From NCBI GenBank assembly GCA_022820665.1, contig JAJEFB010000025.1, forward strand, positions 62,001 through 126,000: a stretch of DNA of 64,000 nt, in the 5' to 3' direction. Shown here piece after piece: positions 17,900 to 29,656 of the stretch (positions are counted from its first letter, which is position 1; each line of letters starts with the position of its first letter). This stretch comes from Anaerolineae bacterium. Lineage in GTDB: Bacteria; Chloroflexota; Anaerolineae; Aggregatilineales; Phototrophicaceae. The translations under genes were made by a program, and so were the position numbers. The notes beneath the pieces are model-generated. The model worked only from the letters and a program-made list of their open reading frames with translations, was not told where the DNA came from and did no database searches.

Positions 17900-20407
17900 A
17901 TGAAAATTAGATTAATATGTTTCGTCCTACTTATCTTATGTCCTGCCCTTCTGTTAGCTGCTGCGCCATCGTTGGCACAAGGGGGCGCAAGAGCGCGCTT
18001 TGTCAATGTCGCGCCCGGTACGCCGTCAATCGACATCTTGGTGAACGGCAAGTTAGTCGAATCTGGCCTGTCCTATGGCGAGTCGACCGCATACTTGAAC
18101 CTGCCTTCCGGGAACATTGATTTGCGCGGCCTTGTCTCGGGAACGTCCATCGTACATATTGGGCATAGCGCGGATCTTGCGGCCGGCTCTGCGGTATCCT
18201 TTTTGATATCGTCGGCGGCTTCGCCTCGATTCCAGGCGATTCCAGAAAACCTGGGCGCGCTGGATTTTGGCGCGACGCGGCTGTCGATCGTCTATGCTAT
18301 TGCCGACGGAGCGCCGGTCGACATTGTCTTCCGGGAAAACGGCGAGGTCTTGGGCCAAGGCATTAGACCGGGCGCTGTGGTCGGTCCCTATGAATTGAGA
18401 GCCGATGTTTATGAGCTGGATCTGGTTGTGGCTGGGGACGCCAGTGGCGCGTCAATTCTCGATCTGCGCATGCCGGTATCAGCCGGGACCAGCCAACTCG
18501 CTATCATCTATGGCTCCACAAACGATCCACAAGTGTTGACCACAGCCACGCCTACGGCTGCGACAAATGACAGCGGTCTGGTACGATTTCTTCACGCAGT
18601 TCAAGGCGCAACTCCGTTCGCCCTAAGCGTCGACGGTTCGCCGATCGTCCCGTCGCTCGCATATGCAATGCCTTCGGAGCACATTGCCTTGCCGAGCGGA
18701 TCGCATCAAGTTGCGCTAAGTATCGGTGGCGCGGAAATCACTTCAATGATGTTGAACGTTGTTGCCGGCCAGGCGCAAACCGCTGTTGTCATGGGCTCGC
18801 CGGCGAATTTGAGCATGTCATCTTATAGCGACGACCTCAGCGGAATTGACAGGTCTTCGGCTTTGGTGAGTTTGATCAACGCCATTCCGGGCAGCACCGT
18901 CGATCGCCTGACCCTGTCCAGCGGCGCGACAGCCGCAACGGACGTGGCATATGGAAGCGCGAGCGGCACGGCAAAAATCGTCACTGGCGAACAAGGGCTG
19001 TCGCTAGATTTAACATTCGGCGACGATAGCGGAACAGTTGTCCTGCCAGCCAGCCGGTTCAACGGCGGCTCTTATTACAATCTGATCGCCCTGCCTGGCA
19101 GCGCATTCTCCGGTCCCCAATTGCTCATTGCCGAAACGAGCATTCTGCGTGGTCTCCCCGTTGAAGCTATGATGATGCAGCAAGAACCGGCGACGGACGC
19201 TCCGTCAGCGGAACAGGCGGTAGAAACGGAACAGGCGGCAGAAGAAGAAGAGGAATTGCAACCGGTCGTCATCACAGCCTCTGAAATTGACGGACCGACC
19301 GCTCGCGTGAATGTCAATCGCGGCGTCAACTTGCATTTGCGGCAATATCCTCATATCGATTCTCTATCGCTTGGCCTGGCGCCAGACGATACGACCTTGA
19401 TCGTATTAGGAAGACGCGGTCTGACAGAATACTACGGCGAGGAACCCGCCGATGAGCCGGTAGATCTAAGCGACTTTGATTCCGATCCTGCGGAAGAATT
19501 GGAACCCTGGCAAGACCTGGAACCCGCCGAAACCTGGCTCTTCGTCACCTATAATACGCCCGACGGCGGCACGATTGACGCTTGGGTTAACGCCCTGTTC
19601 CTGCAAGTATCAGACGAGGACAGAGAACCGCAGCGCTTGGCCGATCTGGAAATGATACGGCAGAATCAGGCGGGATTGTCCAGGGCTACGTCCATAGGTC
19701 CGCCGCAGCCTCTCGAGCGCGTCGGCGCATATGCGTTTAACCTGAACGCGGGCGTAAATCTTAACATCCGCATGGCGAACGACATCAGTTCCGAGAACTT
19801 GGGGCAAGTCGCAAATGGAGATCCATTACGTCTGATCGGACTGGACGAAGCCGACGAATGGGCATTTATCGAACATGCCGCGACAGATAACGTGGTTATC
19901 AGTGGCTGGGTAAGCACTGAATACCTTCAAATACTGCTCGACGGGAGGCCGATTAGCCTGGGTGCGCTGCGGGAAATCGACGCTTCCTTGATTTCGCTGG
20001 TGAGCGATTCAGCACGCGGCGACATCAATTTGGCGGGCGATGCCGAAGCCCCGCCCGCGCCGACCAAGGATCCCTTCCTGGGCGCCGTTGTCGCTACGGT
20101 CGACTTGAACCCCGACGCCAATCTTCACCTGCGTCTTCGACCAAATGCGACCACCCAATCACTGGACCTCATTCCCTCCCGCACGAGTCTGATCGTCGAC
20201 GGCGTCACCGAAAGCGGAGAGTGGTACAAGGTTAGCCATGAAGGCGTCACGGGCTGGATATACGCCGCTCACACCGTGCTGTCCTTCAACGATCGCTATA
20301 TGCCTATGGAAGAAATACTTGGACGTCTAACGCTCTTTGATGACCTTGGCAAGGAACTGCCGGAAGAAGCGATGGATGAGACGACTGACGATATGTCGGG
20401 ACAATAG
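17900..20407 (+). CDS. Large secreted protein: DUF4397-like repeats plus SH3-like domains
   Basis: 835 aa exported protein. A clear signal peptide (residues 1-27, ending ...PSLAQG) is followed by three to four DUF4397-type beta modules: RARFVNVAPGTPSIDILVNG (about 31), a second half-unit near 125, LVRFLHAVQGATPFALSVDG (about 227) and LVSLINAIPGSTVDRLTL (about 325). An acidic Glu-rich linker (about 430-455) leads to three bacterial SH3-like modules (about 465-575, 605-675, 700-785), each with an N-L-(H/N)-(L/I)-R motif. No catalytic motif or anchor is visible. It may bind cell wall or surface glycans; function unknown. It has its own promoter and a strong hairpin after the stop. Confidence 0.8.
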   Translation: MKIRLICFVLLILCPALLLAAAPSLAQGGARARFVNVAPGTPSIDILVNGKLVESGLSYGESTAYLNLPSGNIDLRGLVSGTSIVHIGHSADLAAGSAVSFLISSAASPRFQAIPENLGALDFGATRLSIVYAIADGAPVDIVFRENGEVLGQGIRPGAVVGPYELRADVYELDLVVAGDASGASILDLRMPVSAGTSQLAIIYGSTNDPQVLTTATPTAATNDSGLVRFLHAVQGATPFALSVDGSPIVPSLAYAMPSEHIALPSGSHQVALSIGGAEITSMMLNVVAGQAQTAVVMGSPANLSMSSYSDDLSGIDRSSALVSLINAIPGSTVDRLTLSSGATAATDVAYGSASGTAKIVTGEQGLSLDLTFGDDSGTVVLPASRFNGGSYYNLIALPGSAFSGPQLLIAETSILRGLPVEAMMMQQEPATDAPSAEQAVETEQAAEEEEELQPVVITASEIDGPTARVNVNRGVNLHLRQYPHIDSLSLGLAPDDTTLIVLGRRGLTEYYGEEPADEPVDLSDFDSDPAEELEPWQDLEPAETWLFVTYNTPDGGTIDAWVNALFLQVSDEDREPQRLADLEMIRQNQAGLSRATSIGPPQPLERVGAYAFNLNAGVNLNIRMANDISSENLGQVANGDPLRLIGLDEADEWAFIEHAATDNVVISGWVSTEYLQILLDGRPISLGALREIDASLISLVSDSARGDINLAGDAEAPPAPTKDPFLGAVVATVDLNPDANLHLRLRPNATTQSLDLIPSRTSLIVDGVTESGEWYKVSHEGVTGWIYAAHTVLSFNDRYMPMEEILGRLTLFDDLGKELPEEAMDETTDDMSGQ

Positions 20408-20443
20408 CTCGCTTTGGGCACAGCCGACAGCAGTTCTGAGATT

Positions 20444-20481
20444 AAGCAGCAATCCCGCTTTAATGAGCGGGATTGCTGCTT
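20444..20481. terminator. Perfect 16 bp stem-loop after the DUF4397/SH3 gene
   Basis: 20444-20459 pairs perfectly with 20466-20481 around a 6-base loop. The stem is long and mixed in composition, but neither side has a good U-tract, so it may terminate poorly, stabilise mRNA, or be a repeat. It sits just upstream of the polysaccharide cluster. Confidence 0.55.
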
Positions 20482-20564
20482 CTTGGGATTTCTACGCCAC
20501 TCGCCGAAGCATGAGCGATGCGCTTGTTATGGTCCCTTAGACTAGAAGATCGACTGCGATCGGC

Positions 20565-20570
20565 TATAAT
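20565..20570 (+). promoter_or_regulatory. -10 element before the polysaccharide cluster
   Basis: Perfect TATAAT; the -35 is unclear. Because an in-frame ATG (20569) overlaps it, the first gene must start further downstream, at TTG 20611. Confidence 0.5.
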
Positions 20571-20610
20571 GTCGCAGGTTTCAATAATCCAGCGCTCTCA
20601 GGAACAGCCT

Positions 20611-22557
<1,947 letters not shown>

Positions 22558-22558
<1 letters not shown>

Positions 22559-23382
22559 TGCCCTTGCCCAGCCTCGTCGATACGCACTGTCATCTTAATT
22601 TTCGCGCCTATGCGGCGGACCTGGACGAAGTCATGAATCGCGCTTCCGACGCCGGCGTTCGTCAGGTAATCGTTCCAGCGATCGACCTCGACAGTTGCGG
22701 CGAGGCGTTTGCGCTCACCCAGAAATATTCGAGCCTATGCTGCGCGCTGGGGATTCATCCGAATAGCAGCAGCGACGCGAATCCCCCTTGCATCGAGCAA
22801 ATACGAGACTGGTCTCACCGAGACAAAGTTGTCGCTATAGGCGAAATCGGCCTCGACTATTATTGGGACAAGAGCCCGAAACATGTTCAAATCCAATGGT
22901 TCGAAATGCAACTTGAACTGGCGGCGGAACGAGGGTTGCCCGTCATAATCCATAATCGTGAAGCGGGTAATGACCTGCTGGACATACTCGAATCCTGGGC
23001 GCCCAACCTGTCCCCTGACCGACGAAATCGCCCGGGCGTCCTGCATTCGTTCTCGGGCGACAATGCGCAAGCCGAACGCGCCCTGGCGCTGGGGTTCTAT
23101 CTGGGATTCACCGGTCCGCTCACCTTCAAAAACGCGGGGGAATTGCGGCACATCGCGCAGTCCACGCCCCGTGACCGACTGCTTATCGAGACAGATGGAC
23201 CCTTCCTGACGCCGCATCCCTACCGCGGGAAACGCAACGAACCCGCGTACCTGCCTCACATCAACGACAAATTGGCTGAACTTCACGACGTTTCCCCGAT
23301 CGAAATGGCGCGTCAAATATCAGCAAATGCCGAAAAGCTATTTTCGCTGGCATTGCCGCCAGACAAGACAGCCGTCAATTGA
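22558..23382 (+). CDS. tatD: TatD-family metal-dependent hydrolase
   Basis: TIM-barrel metal hydrolase, 3'-5' deoxyribonuclease or peptidase-like in characterised relatives. The 274 aa product has the metal-binding LVDTHCHLNF at the N-terminus, IGEIGLDYYWD, an LPVIIHNREAG block, LHSFSGDNAQAE and LIETDGPFLTPHPYRGKRNEP. The ATG at 22558 shares its A with the gmd stop (TGATG); a GTG at 22555 is also possible. Its position within a sugar cluster is probably operon opportunism and not a role in glycan synthesis. Confidence 0.93.
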
Positions 23383-23529
23383 TCTCGGATTCCGCAAAAC
23401 ATTGGTAAACTTGTTTTGTAAACTCCTTTGTTCGCTAGAGAAGGGGGCATGTTATTTTCTGTGAGCGCGGAAATCCTTTTCGCCGCCGCCGAGCGGCTGT
23501 GATCATGTGAGCAATTGACGGAGTCTGAC

Positions 23530-24483
23530 TTGGCGGAGATCTCGGTTATCATCGTCAATTGGAATGTGCGCGATCTCTTGGACAAATGTCTGGCCAGCTT
23601 GTTCCAAGCGCAAGACGCGGCCGACTCGGGCGACGGGAAAAGACTGGCGCTTGAAATCATCGTTGTCGATTGCGACAGTCAGGATGCCAGCGTCGCTATG
23701 GTGCGCGAGCGATACCCGGCAGTTAAGTTGCTGCCGCAATGCGAGAACGTCGGCTTCACGCGCGGGAACAATCTGGGTATGGAAGCGGCGTCAGCGGAGA
23801 CGCTTATGCTGCTCAATCCCGACACCGAGGTCTGCGAAGACAGCCTGATAACGATGCTGAGATACCTGCAGCTGCACCCCGGCGTGGGCATACTGGGACC
23901 GCATACGCTCAATACGGACGGCAGCCATCAGTCCACACGCAGGCGGTTCCCAACGCTGCTGACCGGCATATTCGAGAGCACCTGGCTATCGGTTCTGGCG
24001 CCTTCTGGCGTATTCGAGAGCTATTTCATGCGCGATACGGCGGACGACGACATATTGGAAGTGGACTGGGTGCAAGGATCGGCGCTGATGCTGCGGCGAG
24101 CGGTCTTCCAGGATATCGGCGGCCTCGACGAAGGATTTGTCATGTACTCCGAAGAACTGGACTTTTGCAAACGCGCCAAAGACGCAGGCTGGAAAGTGAT
24201 GTACCACGGTGGCGCCAAGATACGGCATCATGGCGGCAAGAGCAGCGAGCAAGTTGCTGCTTTCAAGCAGATTCAGTTTCATACCAGCAAATTACGTTAC
24301 TTCCGCAAGCATCACGGCTACCTGCATTATGCGTTACTGCGCGCGATGTTACTCGCGCAATTCTGCTGGCAACTGGTTTTGGAACTCGGCAAAGCCTGCA
24401 TCGGGCACAAACGCGCGCTACGCCGCCAGCGCATCAAGACTTACTGGCAAGTGCTGCGCAATGGCTTGAAAGCGGAAGTATGA
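23530..24483 (+). CDS. Family 2 glycosyltransferase
   Basis: Inverting GT-A glycosyltransferase. The N-terminal ISVIIVNWN strand, the LMLLNPDTEV segment containing the DxD-like metal site, and the later GSALMLRR...GGLDEGFVMYSEELDFCKRAKDAGW block are typical of rhamnosyltransferase-like GT2 enzymes. A hydrophobic stretch near the C-terminus may associate with the membrane. TTG at 23530 is preferred, with CGGAG six bases upstream; TTG 23515 is an alternative. The stop overlaps the next start (ATGA). With GDP-deoxyhexose enzymes adjacent, a rhamnose-type donor is plausible. Confidence 0.9.
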   Translation: MAEISVIIVNWNVRDLLDKCLASLFQAQDAADSGDGKRLALEIIVVDCDSQDASVAMVRERYPAVKLLPQCENVGFTRGNNLGMEAASAETLMLLNPDTEVCEDSLITMLRYLQLHPGVGILGPHTLNTDGSHQSTRRRFPTLLTGIFESTWLSVLAPSGVFESYFMRDTADDDILEVDWVQGSALMLRRAVFQDIGGLDEGFVMYSEELDFCKRAKDAGWKVMYHGGAKIRHHGGKSSEQVAAFKQIQFHTSKLRYFRKHHGYLHYALLRAMLLAQFCWQLVLELGKACIGHKRALRRQRIKTYWQVLRNGLKAEV

Positions 24484-25640
24484 AAATTGGGCTAATCAGC
24501 GGCGAATTCCCGCCGATGCCCGGGGGCGTCGGGCATTTTTCGCGGATTCTTGCAGAAGTAATTCAGGCGCAAGGTCATGCCGCGCGCGTGCTCAGCAGAG
24601 CCGGATCCACCTGTGATACATTGGAAATCACAGGCGTATCCGGCTGGGGATTGAAGAGTATTCCGCAGATCAAGGCTTGGGCTGACGATCACGAGCTTGA
24701 CGTCATCAATGTACAATTCCAAACCGCGGCATTTGACATGTCGCCCTGGATCCACTTTCTGCCCGCCTTGCTTGATCAGCCTATCGTAACGACCTTTCAC
24801 GATCTGCGTCATCCCTATCTCTTTCCGAAGGCAGGTCGCTTGCGCGACTGGGCAGTGATGCATCTGGCGCGGAGCGCCGACGGCGTGATAGCCACAAATC
24901 CCGAAGACGACCAAAAGCTGGCTCACTTGCCGCTGCGCTCGGTCATTCCCATCGGCAGTAATATTAACGGCGAAGCCGCCTCCGATGAGTCGACAGCGCG
25001 CTGGCGCGAGGAACTGTCTGTCACCGACTCGACGACATTGATCGGTCATTTTGGATTCGTCCAAGCGATTAAGGGAATCGACTTCCTGGTTGACGCGCTG
25101 GCGGAGCTGCGCCGAAACGGGCATGATTTGCGGCTGCTTTTCATCGGCGGGCAGCGCAATGCGGTTTATGCCGACGCGGGCGAAAGCTACCGCGAGGCTC
25201 TTGAAGATCGCATCAGGGAAAATGGGCTGGAGGACATCGTGCGCTGGACCGGGTTCTTGCCAGAGGCTGAGGTGGCTGCTTGCCTCCAGGCGGTCGATAT
25301 TGTGACTTTGCCCTATCTCGACGGCGCTTCTTACCGGCGCGGCAGCCTCATGGCAGCCATCAATTATGGCTGTGCCATTGTGACAACGCAACCGACAGTC
25401 GAACATGAAACTTTCATTCACGGAGAAAACATCTGGTTGATTGATCGACAATCGGCGACGGCAATTGGCGATGCGATCGTGCACCTGATTCAGAATCCGC
25501 AGACAGTCAATCAGTTGCGGGACGGGGCTCGAAATCTTCGGCGCCGCTTCGATTGGGATGTCATTGCGCGCGATACACTTACCTTCTTTGAAGAAGTGCT
25601 GCGCGCGACTGGACATCACGCGACGCGAGAGGAAGATTGA
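24480..25640 (+). CDS. Family 4-type (GT-B) glycosyltransferase
   Basis: Retaining glycosyltransferase of 386 aa. The N-terminal GLISGEFPPMPGGVGHFSRILAE nucleotide-fold loop, TTFHDLRHPYLF, and a C-terminal donor-binding half with GHFGFVQAIKGIDFLVDAL and YLDGASYRRGSLMAAINYG fit GT4. The ATG at 24480 overlaps the preceding stop by ATGA. A longer reading that begins at 23739 runs through the previous gene in another frame and is not real. Acceptor and donor unknown. Confidence 0.9.
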   Translation: MKIGLISGEFPPMPGGVGHFSRILAEVIQAQGHAARVLSRAGSTCDTLEITGVSGWGLKSIPQIKAWADDHELDVINVQFQTAAFDMSPWIHFLPALLDQPIVTTFHDLRHPYLFPKAGRLRDWAVMHLARSADGVIATNPEDDQKLAHLPLRSVIPIGSNINGEAASDESTARWREELSVTDSTTLIGHFGFVQAIKGIDFLVDALAELRRNGHDLRLLFIGGQRNAVYADAGESYREALEDRIRENGLEDIVRWTGFLPEAEVAACLQAVDIVTLPYLDGASYRRGSLMAAINYGCAIVTTQPTVEHETFIHGENIWLIDRQSATAIGDAIVHLIQNPQTVNQLRDGARNLRRRFDWDVIARDTLTFFEEVLRATGHHATREED

Positions 25641-25644
25641 CTTC

Positions 25645-27882
25645 ATGCGCCTTTTACGGCGATACGCGCGGGATCCAGACGCGCTTGCGGTGGCTTGCCT
25701 GGCGATGCTCTGGCTGTTCTTCTTTTGGCGCTTGTTCACGCCTGTAGCCGCCGACCAAGCCTCCCTTGCCAAAGGCGACTTCTCCGCTCAGTTTGTCGCC
25801 TTTGCCGGATACCAGTATCAGCGCCTCTCGCAAGGGGAAATACCGCTTTGGAACCCCTACAACAACGGCGGGCTGCCTTTTATCGGGGATACGCAAGCCG
25901 CGGTCTTTTATCCGCCGCGCTGGATAACGATCGCCCTCAGCTCCCTGGCGGGCGGGTGGAGTTACAACGCGCTTCAACTGGAAATGACCGCCCATGTGTT
26001 GATTTACAGCCTGCTGATGTACCTTTTTCTGCGGCGGCTCACCCTTCGAAACCGGCTTAGTCCATTGGCGGCTTTGCTAGCCGCGATAGTCATCGCCTAC
26101 GGCGGCTACACCGGCAGCTATCCCCCTTTGCAACTCGCGATCCTGGAGGCGGCAATCTGGTTTCCCCTGGCTTGCCTCGGGATTCTGGAAGCTACTCGGG
26201 CGGGAAAACTTTCATATCCCTATGTGGCTCTTGCCGGCTTCGCTCTCGGCCTGTCCTGGCTTGCGGGTCATCCTCAAACGAGCTGGTTCATGACCTACGG
26301 TCTTTGCGCCTACTTTGCCTATCGCAGCTACCGGCAGAAAATCGGCTGGCGAGCCTTCCTTCTTGGCGGCGCTAGTTTTGGGCTAGTCGCCTTTGGTGTC
26401 AGCGCCGCCGCACTCCTGCCCGGTATCGAGTATCTTCTGCATACCTCGCGCGCGGGCTTGGGTTTCGAGCAAAAGGGAAACGGATTCCCCATCCAGGACA
26501 TCGCGCAAATTCTGTTTCCCGGCTCGGTTAGCCTGTGGTCTCCCCTATACATTGGCTTGCCTGCTCTATTCTTCATCGCCGTAGCCCTTGGCCGCAATGC
26601 CGGGGAGAGTCGCTTCTGGCTTGCTGTAGCGGCGACAGGACTGTTGCTGAGCTTCGGGGCGAACACGCCCTTCTATCACCTTGCTTACAACCTCGTTCCA
26701 GGTTTGCGCTTCTTCCGTGGACAAGAACGAGCCGCCTTCCTGGTCGCGAACAGTCTGGCAATTGCGGTCGGTTTGGGACTGGTCGCCGCGGGCAATTGGC
26801 CCAACCATTTTCATCGACAGCGCGCTCTGCTCTGGTGGCGTCGATTCGCCGCCCTTATTATTGCGGTCGCCTTCGGCGCATTTGTTTTGTGGATTGGCGA
26901 CCCGCCGCGCTGGGACGCGTTCATCAACATCGCGTCGCGAAGCGCTGCGATCCTCGCTCTCAGCGTGCTGCCGCTATACGCTTTCGTAAGACAGCGGCAC
27001 CAGTCCATTGCGGGAATCGCATTGATCGCGCTAATCACCTTGGACCTGTTTTCAGTAAGCCAGGACCATCCGGGCACCTACGATCCGATACCCCATGCCG
27101 GACAATTGGCTATAGCGCCTCCTGCGCTTGTACAAACAGTCATGAATCAGGCTGAGGCGAGCCAGCCCTTCCGGGTCGATGGCTTCCGTGGATTGGGGGG
27201 GAATTTCGGCAGTCTATACGGCTTGATGGATATGCGCGGGATTAGTCCGCTCTTTTTGGAGGGTCCCTACCAAATCATCCATCGAGATTATGTGAACAAT
27301 CCTTTAGCCTGGGAATTATTCGCGGTCAAATTCGTCTATAGCGGATCGGAAACGCTGTCAGTCCCCTCGACCGTGGTCGCGGCTGGAAATGATAGCGAGG
27401 GCACGGTCTACGCGCATCTGCTTGATGACCCGCGCCCCTTCGTCCACTTGGTAAACCACGCCGACGTGGTCGACAGCGACGGCTTCGCCCGGGCACTGAT
27501 GGACGACCCGCGCTACGACCCGCGCAGCAAAGTCGTTTTGCACAGCGCGCCCAACCTGGATCTTCCCAATCATCAGACAACCGGAACCGCCATAGTCAAA
27601 TCCTACCAAGAGGAAGAAATCGTCATCGAAGTGGACAGCGTCGACAACGCCATACTTACCATTGCCCAGCCTCATTACGTTGGATGGACCGCGCAACTGA
27701 ACGGCCGGCCGGTGGAAATCCTGCGCGCCTATGGCGGTTTGAGCGCTGTGGAGATCCCGGCAGGTCAAGTTTCGCTGCAATTGCGCTACAATCCGCTGAG
27801 TTACGCAATTGGCTTCGTCCTGAGCGCGATCGCCTGGCTAAGCCTCGCTTTGCTCACTGTCGTCAAATTGCTCCGGAGGTAA
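25645..27882 (+). CDS. YfhO-like polytopic membrane protein
   Basis: 745 aa, with about a dozen hydrophobic segments in the first two thirds (WLFFFWRLF near residue 25, then several between 95 and 460), followed by a soluble extracytoplasmic region (about 480-715) and a last transmembrane segment before the basic C-terminus. The N-terminal loop with GEIPLWNPYNNGGLPFIGDTQ and the C-terminal YVGWTAQLNG segment match the YfhO/GT-C-like family, thought to glycosylate lipids or wall polymers. ATG at 25645 with AGAGGAAG upstream. Part of the surface-polysaccharide operon. Confidence 0.82.
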   Translation: MRLLRRYARDPDALAVACLAMLWLFFFWRLFTPVAADQASLAKGDFSAQFVAFAGYQYQRLSQGEIPLWNPYNNGGLPFIGDTQAAVFYPPRWITIALSSLAGGWSYNALQLEMTAHVLIYSLLMYLFLRRLTLRNRLSPLAALLAAIVIAYGGYTGSYPPLQLAILEAAIWFPLACLGILEATRAGKLSYPYVALAGFALGLSWLAGHPQTSWFMTYGLCAYFAYRSYRQKIGWRAFLLGGASFGLVAFGVSAAALLPGIEYLLHTSRAGLGFEQKGNGFPIQDIAQILFPGSVSLWSPLYIGLPALFFIAVALGRNAGESRFWLAVAATGLLLSFGANTPFYHLAYNLVPGLRFFRGQERAAFLVANSLAIAVGLGLVAAGNWPNHFHRQRALLWWRRFAALIIAVAFGAFVLWIGDPPRWDAFINIASRSAAILALSVLPLYAFVRQRHQSIAGIALIALITLDLFSVSQDHPGTYDPIPHAGQLAIAPPALVQTVMNQAEASQPFRVDGFRGLGGNFGSLYGLMDMRGISPLFLEGPYQIIHRDYVNNPLAWELFAVKFVYSGSETLSVPSTVVAAGNDSEGTVYAHLLDDPRPFVHLVNHADVVDSDGFARALMDDPRYDPRSKVVLHSAPNLDLPNHQTTGTAIVKSYQEEEIVIEVDSVDNAILTIAQPHYVGWTAQLNGRPVEILRAYGGLSAVEIPAGQVSLQLRYNPLSYAIGFVLSAIAWLSLALLTVVKLLRR

Positions 27883-27885
27883 ATA

Positions 27886-29358
27886 TTGGCGCGGGTCAAC
27901 TCTCTGCAAATCTGGATCAGTCGGGTCAAAAGCAGCCACTACTGGATCGCGGTCGGATTCGCCCTGGGCGCGCTCGCGACATTGATTGGCTTCATGATCG
28001 CCCTCGTAGGACCCTTCCTGACGCTGGTGGCGCTATTTGGCATATTGGCGGGTCTTTATGTCATCACCGATATCCGCGTCGCGCTCTACGCCATCATTGT
28101 CACATTGCTGCTCTTGCCATTTGGCGTCTTCCCGGTCAAGATCGCGATTACGCCCACCCTCCTGGATTTAGCCATGGGCGGATTCTTGCTGGTTTATTTG
28201 TTCCAGTGGATGACTGGCCGGCGGGAAACTCTGCGCCTGTCGCCCGTGCACGCCTTCGTCGCCGTGTACGTCATGTGGTTGATTTTCACCTTCGCCCTGG
28301 GCTTGCGACATGCCATGCCCACGCCGGCAAATATCCGGCAGTTTGCGGAGACCCTGCTTAGCATCGGCATGGTCTTCATCCTTTCCGATCTGCTGCGCGA
28401 TCCGAAGACTTTGCGCCGCTTGGTCCTGGTGATTGTTCTGACAATCGGTCTCCAAGCCCTGATCGCCATTGCGCTCTTGGTCGCGCCAGATACCATCGCC
28501 GAAGCCCTGTTGGTTCAGCTCTCACGAATCGGCTATCCGGATGGTGGCGTCATCCGATACATTGAAGACAATCCCGCTTTCGGCGAAAGAGCCATCGGCA
28601 CCTGGGTCGATCCCAACGCGCTCGGAGGCATCCTGGCGGCCGCGGCGCTCGTGATAGCCCCGCAGATCGTCTCCAGGGCGCCCGTCATTTCAAAGCGCTG
28701 GTTGACTTTCGCTATCTTTGGGGCTGTTGCGCTGGCACTGTACCTGACCTCGTCGCGGGCATCGCTGCTGGCTCTGGCTTGCGGCCTGCTATTCATCGCT
28801 CTAATTCGCTATCGCCGGATGCTGCCCGTCCTGCTCATTGGCGTGGTCGCCTTCGTTTTGCTGCCGCAAACACAAGGTTATCTGGATCGATTGCTGCAGG
28901 CTTTCCAGGGCGCTGATCTGGCTACACAAATGCGGATTGGGGAATGGACCGATTCCCTCACGCTAATCGGGCGCTATCCCTTGGTCGGCGTTGGCTTTAC
29001 CGGAACGCCCGAAATCGATATCTATACCGACGTCGCCAACATGTACTTGATCATGGCAAACCAAATTGGGCTAACAGGCGTCGCAATCTTTCTGTCGACC
29101 ATGGCTGCGGTTTTTGTTTATGGCCATCTGGCTTGGCGTCACGCCAAGAACCAGCCAGACTTCACAGCGATTCACCTTGGCTACCACGCCGCCCTGCTCA
29201 CGGCGCTTGTCAATGCCGTCGCTGACCTTTACTTTTTTCGACTCGACTTTCAGTCTTCAATCACCTGGTTCTGGCTCGTCGTCGCCCTGTGCCTGGCGAG
29301 TTCTCGGCTGGCGCTGGAAAGAAACTCGGCAGTAACAGAAGTAGAACCAACTAAGTAA
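27886..29358 (+). CDS. O-antigen ligase / polymerase-like (Wzy_C) membrane protein
   Basis: 490 aa polytopic protein with about ten to twelve transmembrane segments. The large extracytoplasmic loop in the middle (about residues 200-250, EDNPAFGERAIGTWVDPNALGG) and the later TQMRIGEWTDSLTLIGRYPLVGVGF block are typical of Wzy_C/WaaL-type ligases, which transfer a lipid-linked glycan to an acceptor. TTG at 27886 with GGAGG (27875-27879) upstream, and only 3 bp after the YfhO-like stop. Last gene of the polysaccharide cluster. Polymerase and ligase cannot be told apart by eye. Confidence 0.82.
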   Translation: MARVNSLQIWISRVKSSHYWIAVGFALGALATLIGFMIALVGPFLTLVALFGILAGLYVITDIRVALYAIIVTLLLLPFGVFPVKIAITPTLLDLAMGGFLLVYLFQWMTGRRETLRLSPVHAFVAVYVMWLIFTFALGLRHAMPTPANIRQFAETLLSIGMVFILSDLLRDPKTLRRLVLVIVLTIGLQALIAIALLVAPDTIAEALLVQLSRIGYPDGGVIRYIEDNPAFGERAIGTWVDPNALGGILAAAALVIAPQIVSRAPVISKRWLTFAIFGAVALALYLTSSRASLLALACGLLFIALIRYRRMLPVLLIGVVAFVLLPQTQGYLDRLLQAFQGADLATQMRIGEWTDSLTLIGRYPLVGVGFTGTPEIDIYTDVANMYLIMANQIGLTGVAIFLSTMAAVFVYGHLAWRHAKNQPDFTAIHLGYHAALLTALVNAVADLYFFRLDFQSSITWFWLVVALCLASSRLALERNSAVTEVEPTK

Positions 29359-29374
29359 TGAGAAATTCGCGCCA

Positions 29375-29489
29375 GCTAACCCCATCCCCCGGCCCCTTCC
29401 ATTTCGGACGCATCCGAAGTAGAAGGGGAGTTTCGCACAACGCGAGCAAGTCTCCCCCATTGCAATGGGGAAGATTTAGAGGGGGTTAA
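29375..29489. repeat. MITE-like palindromic repeat element
   Basis: About 115 bp without a gene. Left end reads CTAACCCCATCCCCC (29376-29390); the right end reads GAGGGGGTTAA (29479-29489), giving imperfect terminal inverted repeats around TAACCCC. Inside are a hairpin TTCGGA-CGCA-TCCGAA (29403-29418) and a perfect 16 bp palindrome CCCCATTGCAATGGGG (29455-29470). No coding capacity. The structure suggests a small non-autonomous mobile repeat. Confidence 0.6.
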
Positions 29490-29547
29490 ATTTGCATGAC
29501 TTACTTGGAATCACTGAGAAGACGGATTAAGCCAGAGCAATCCGCCA

Positions 29548-29576
29548 TTGCATTAACGGGCCAGTTGCAATAAAAT
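29548..29576 (+). promoter_or_regulatory. Promoter of the rpsF operon
   Basis: TTGCAT (29548-29553), 17 bp, TAAAAT (29571-29576). Leader of about 75 nt to rpsF, with room for autoregulation. Confidence 0.7.
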
Positions 29577-29656
29577 GCCGGACGACAACTGAATGATAGC
29601 TTTCCGCTTCGCGCAAATCGTTGACGCGAGGCTGCGATCCGAGGAAAGGAACTTAG

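Noticed and set aside
23739..25640. Reading the GT4 gene as a 633 aa protein starting at 23739
   Set aside because: The first 247 codons lie out of frame within the GT2 gene; the true start at 24480 gives an ATGA overlap and a normal GT4 N-terminus.
24492..25772. 426-codon minus-strand frame antisense to the GT4 gene
   Set aside because: Shadow of a well-recognised glycosyltransferase; no start signal or family motif.
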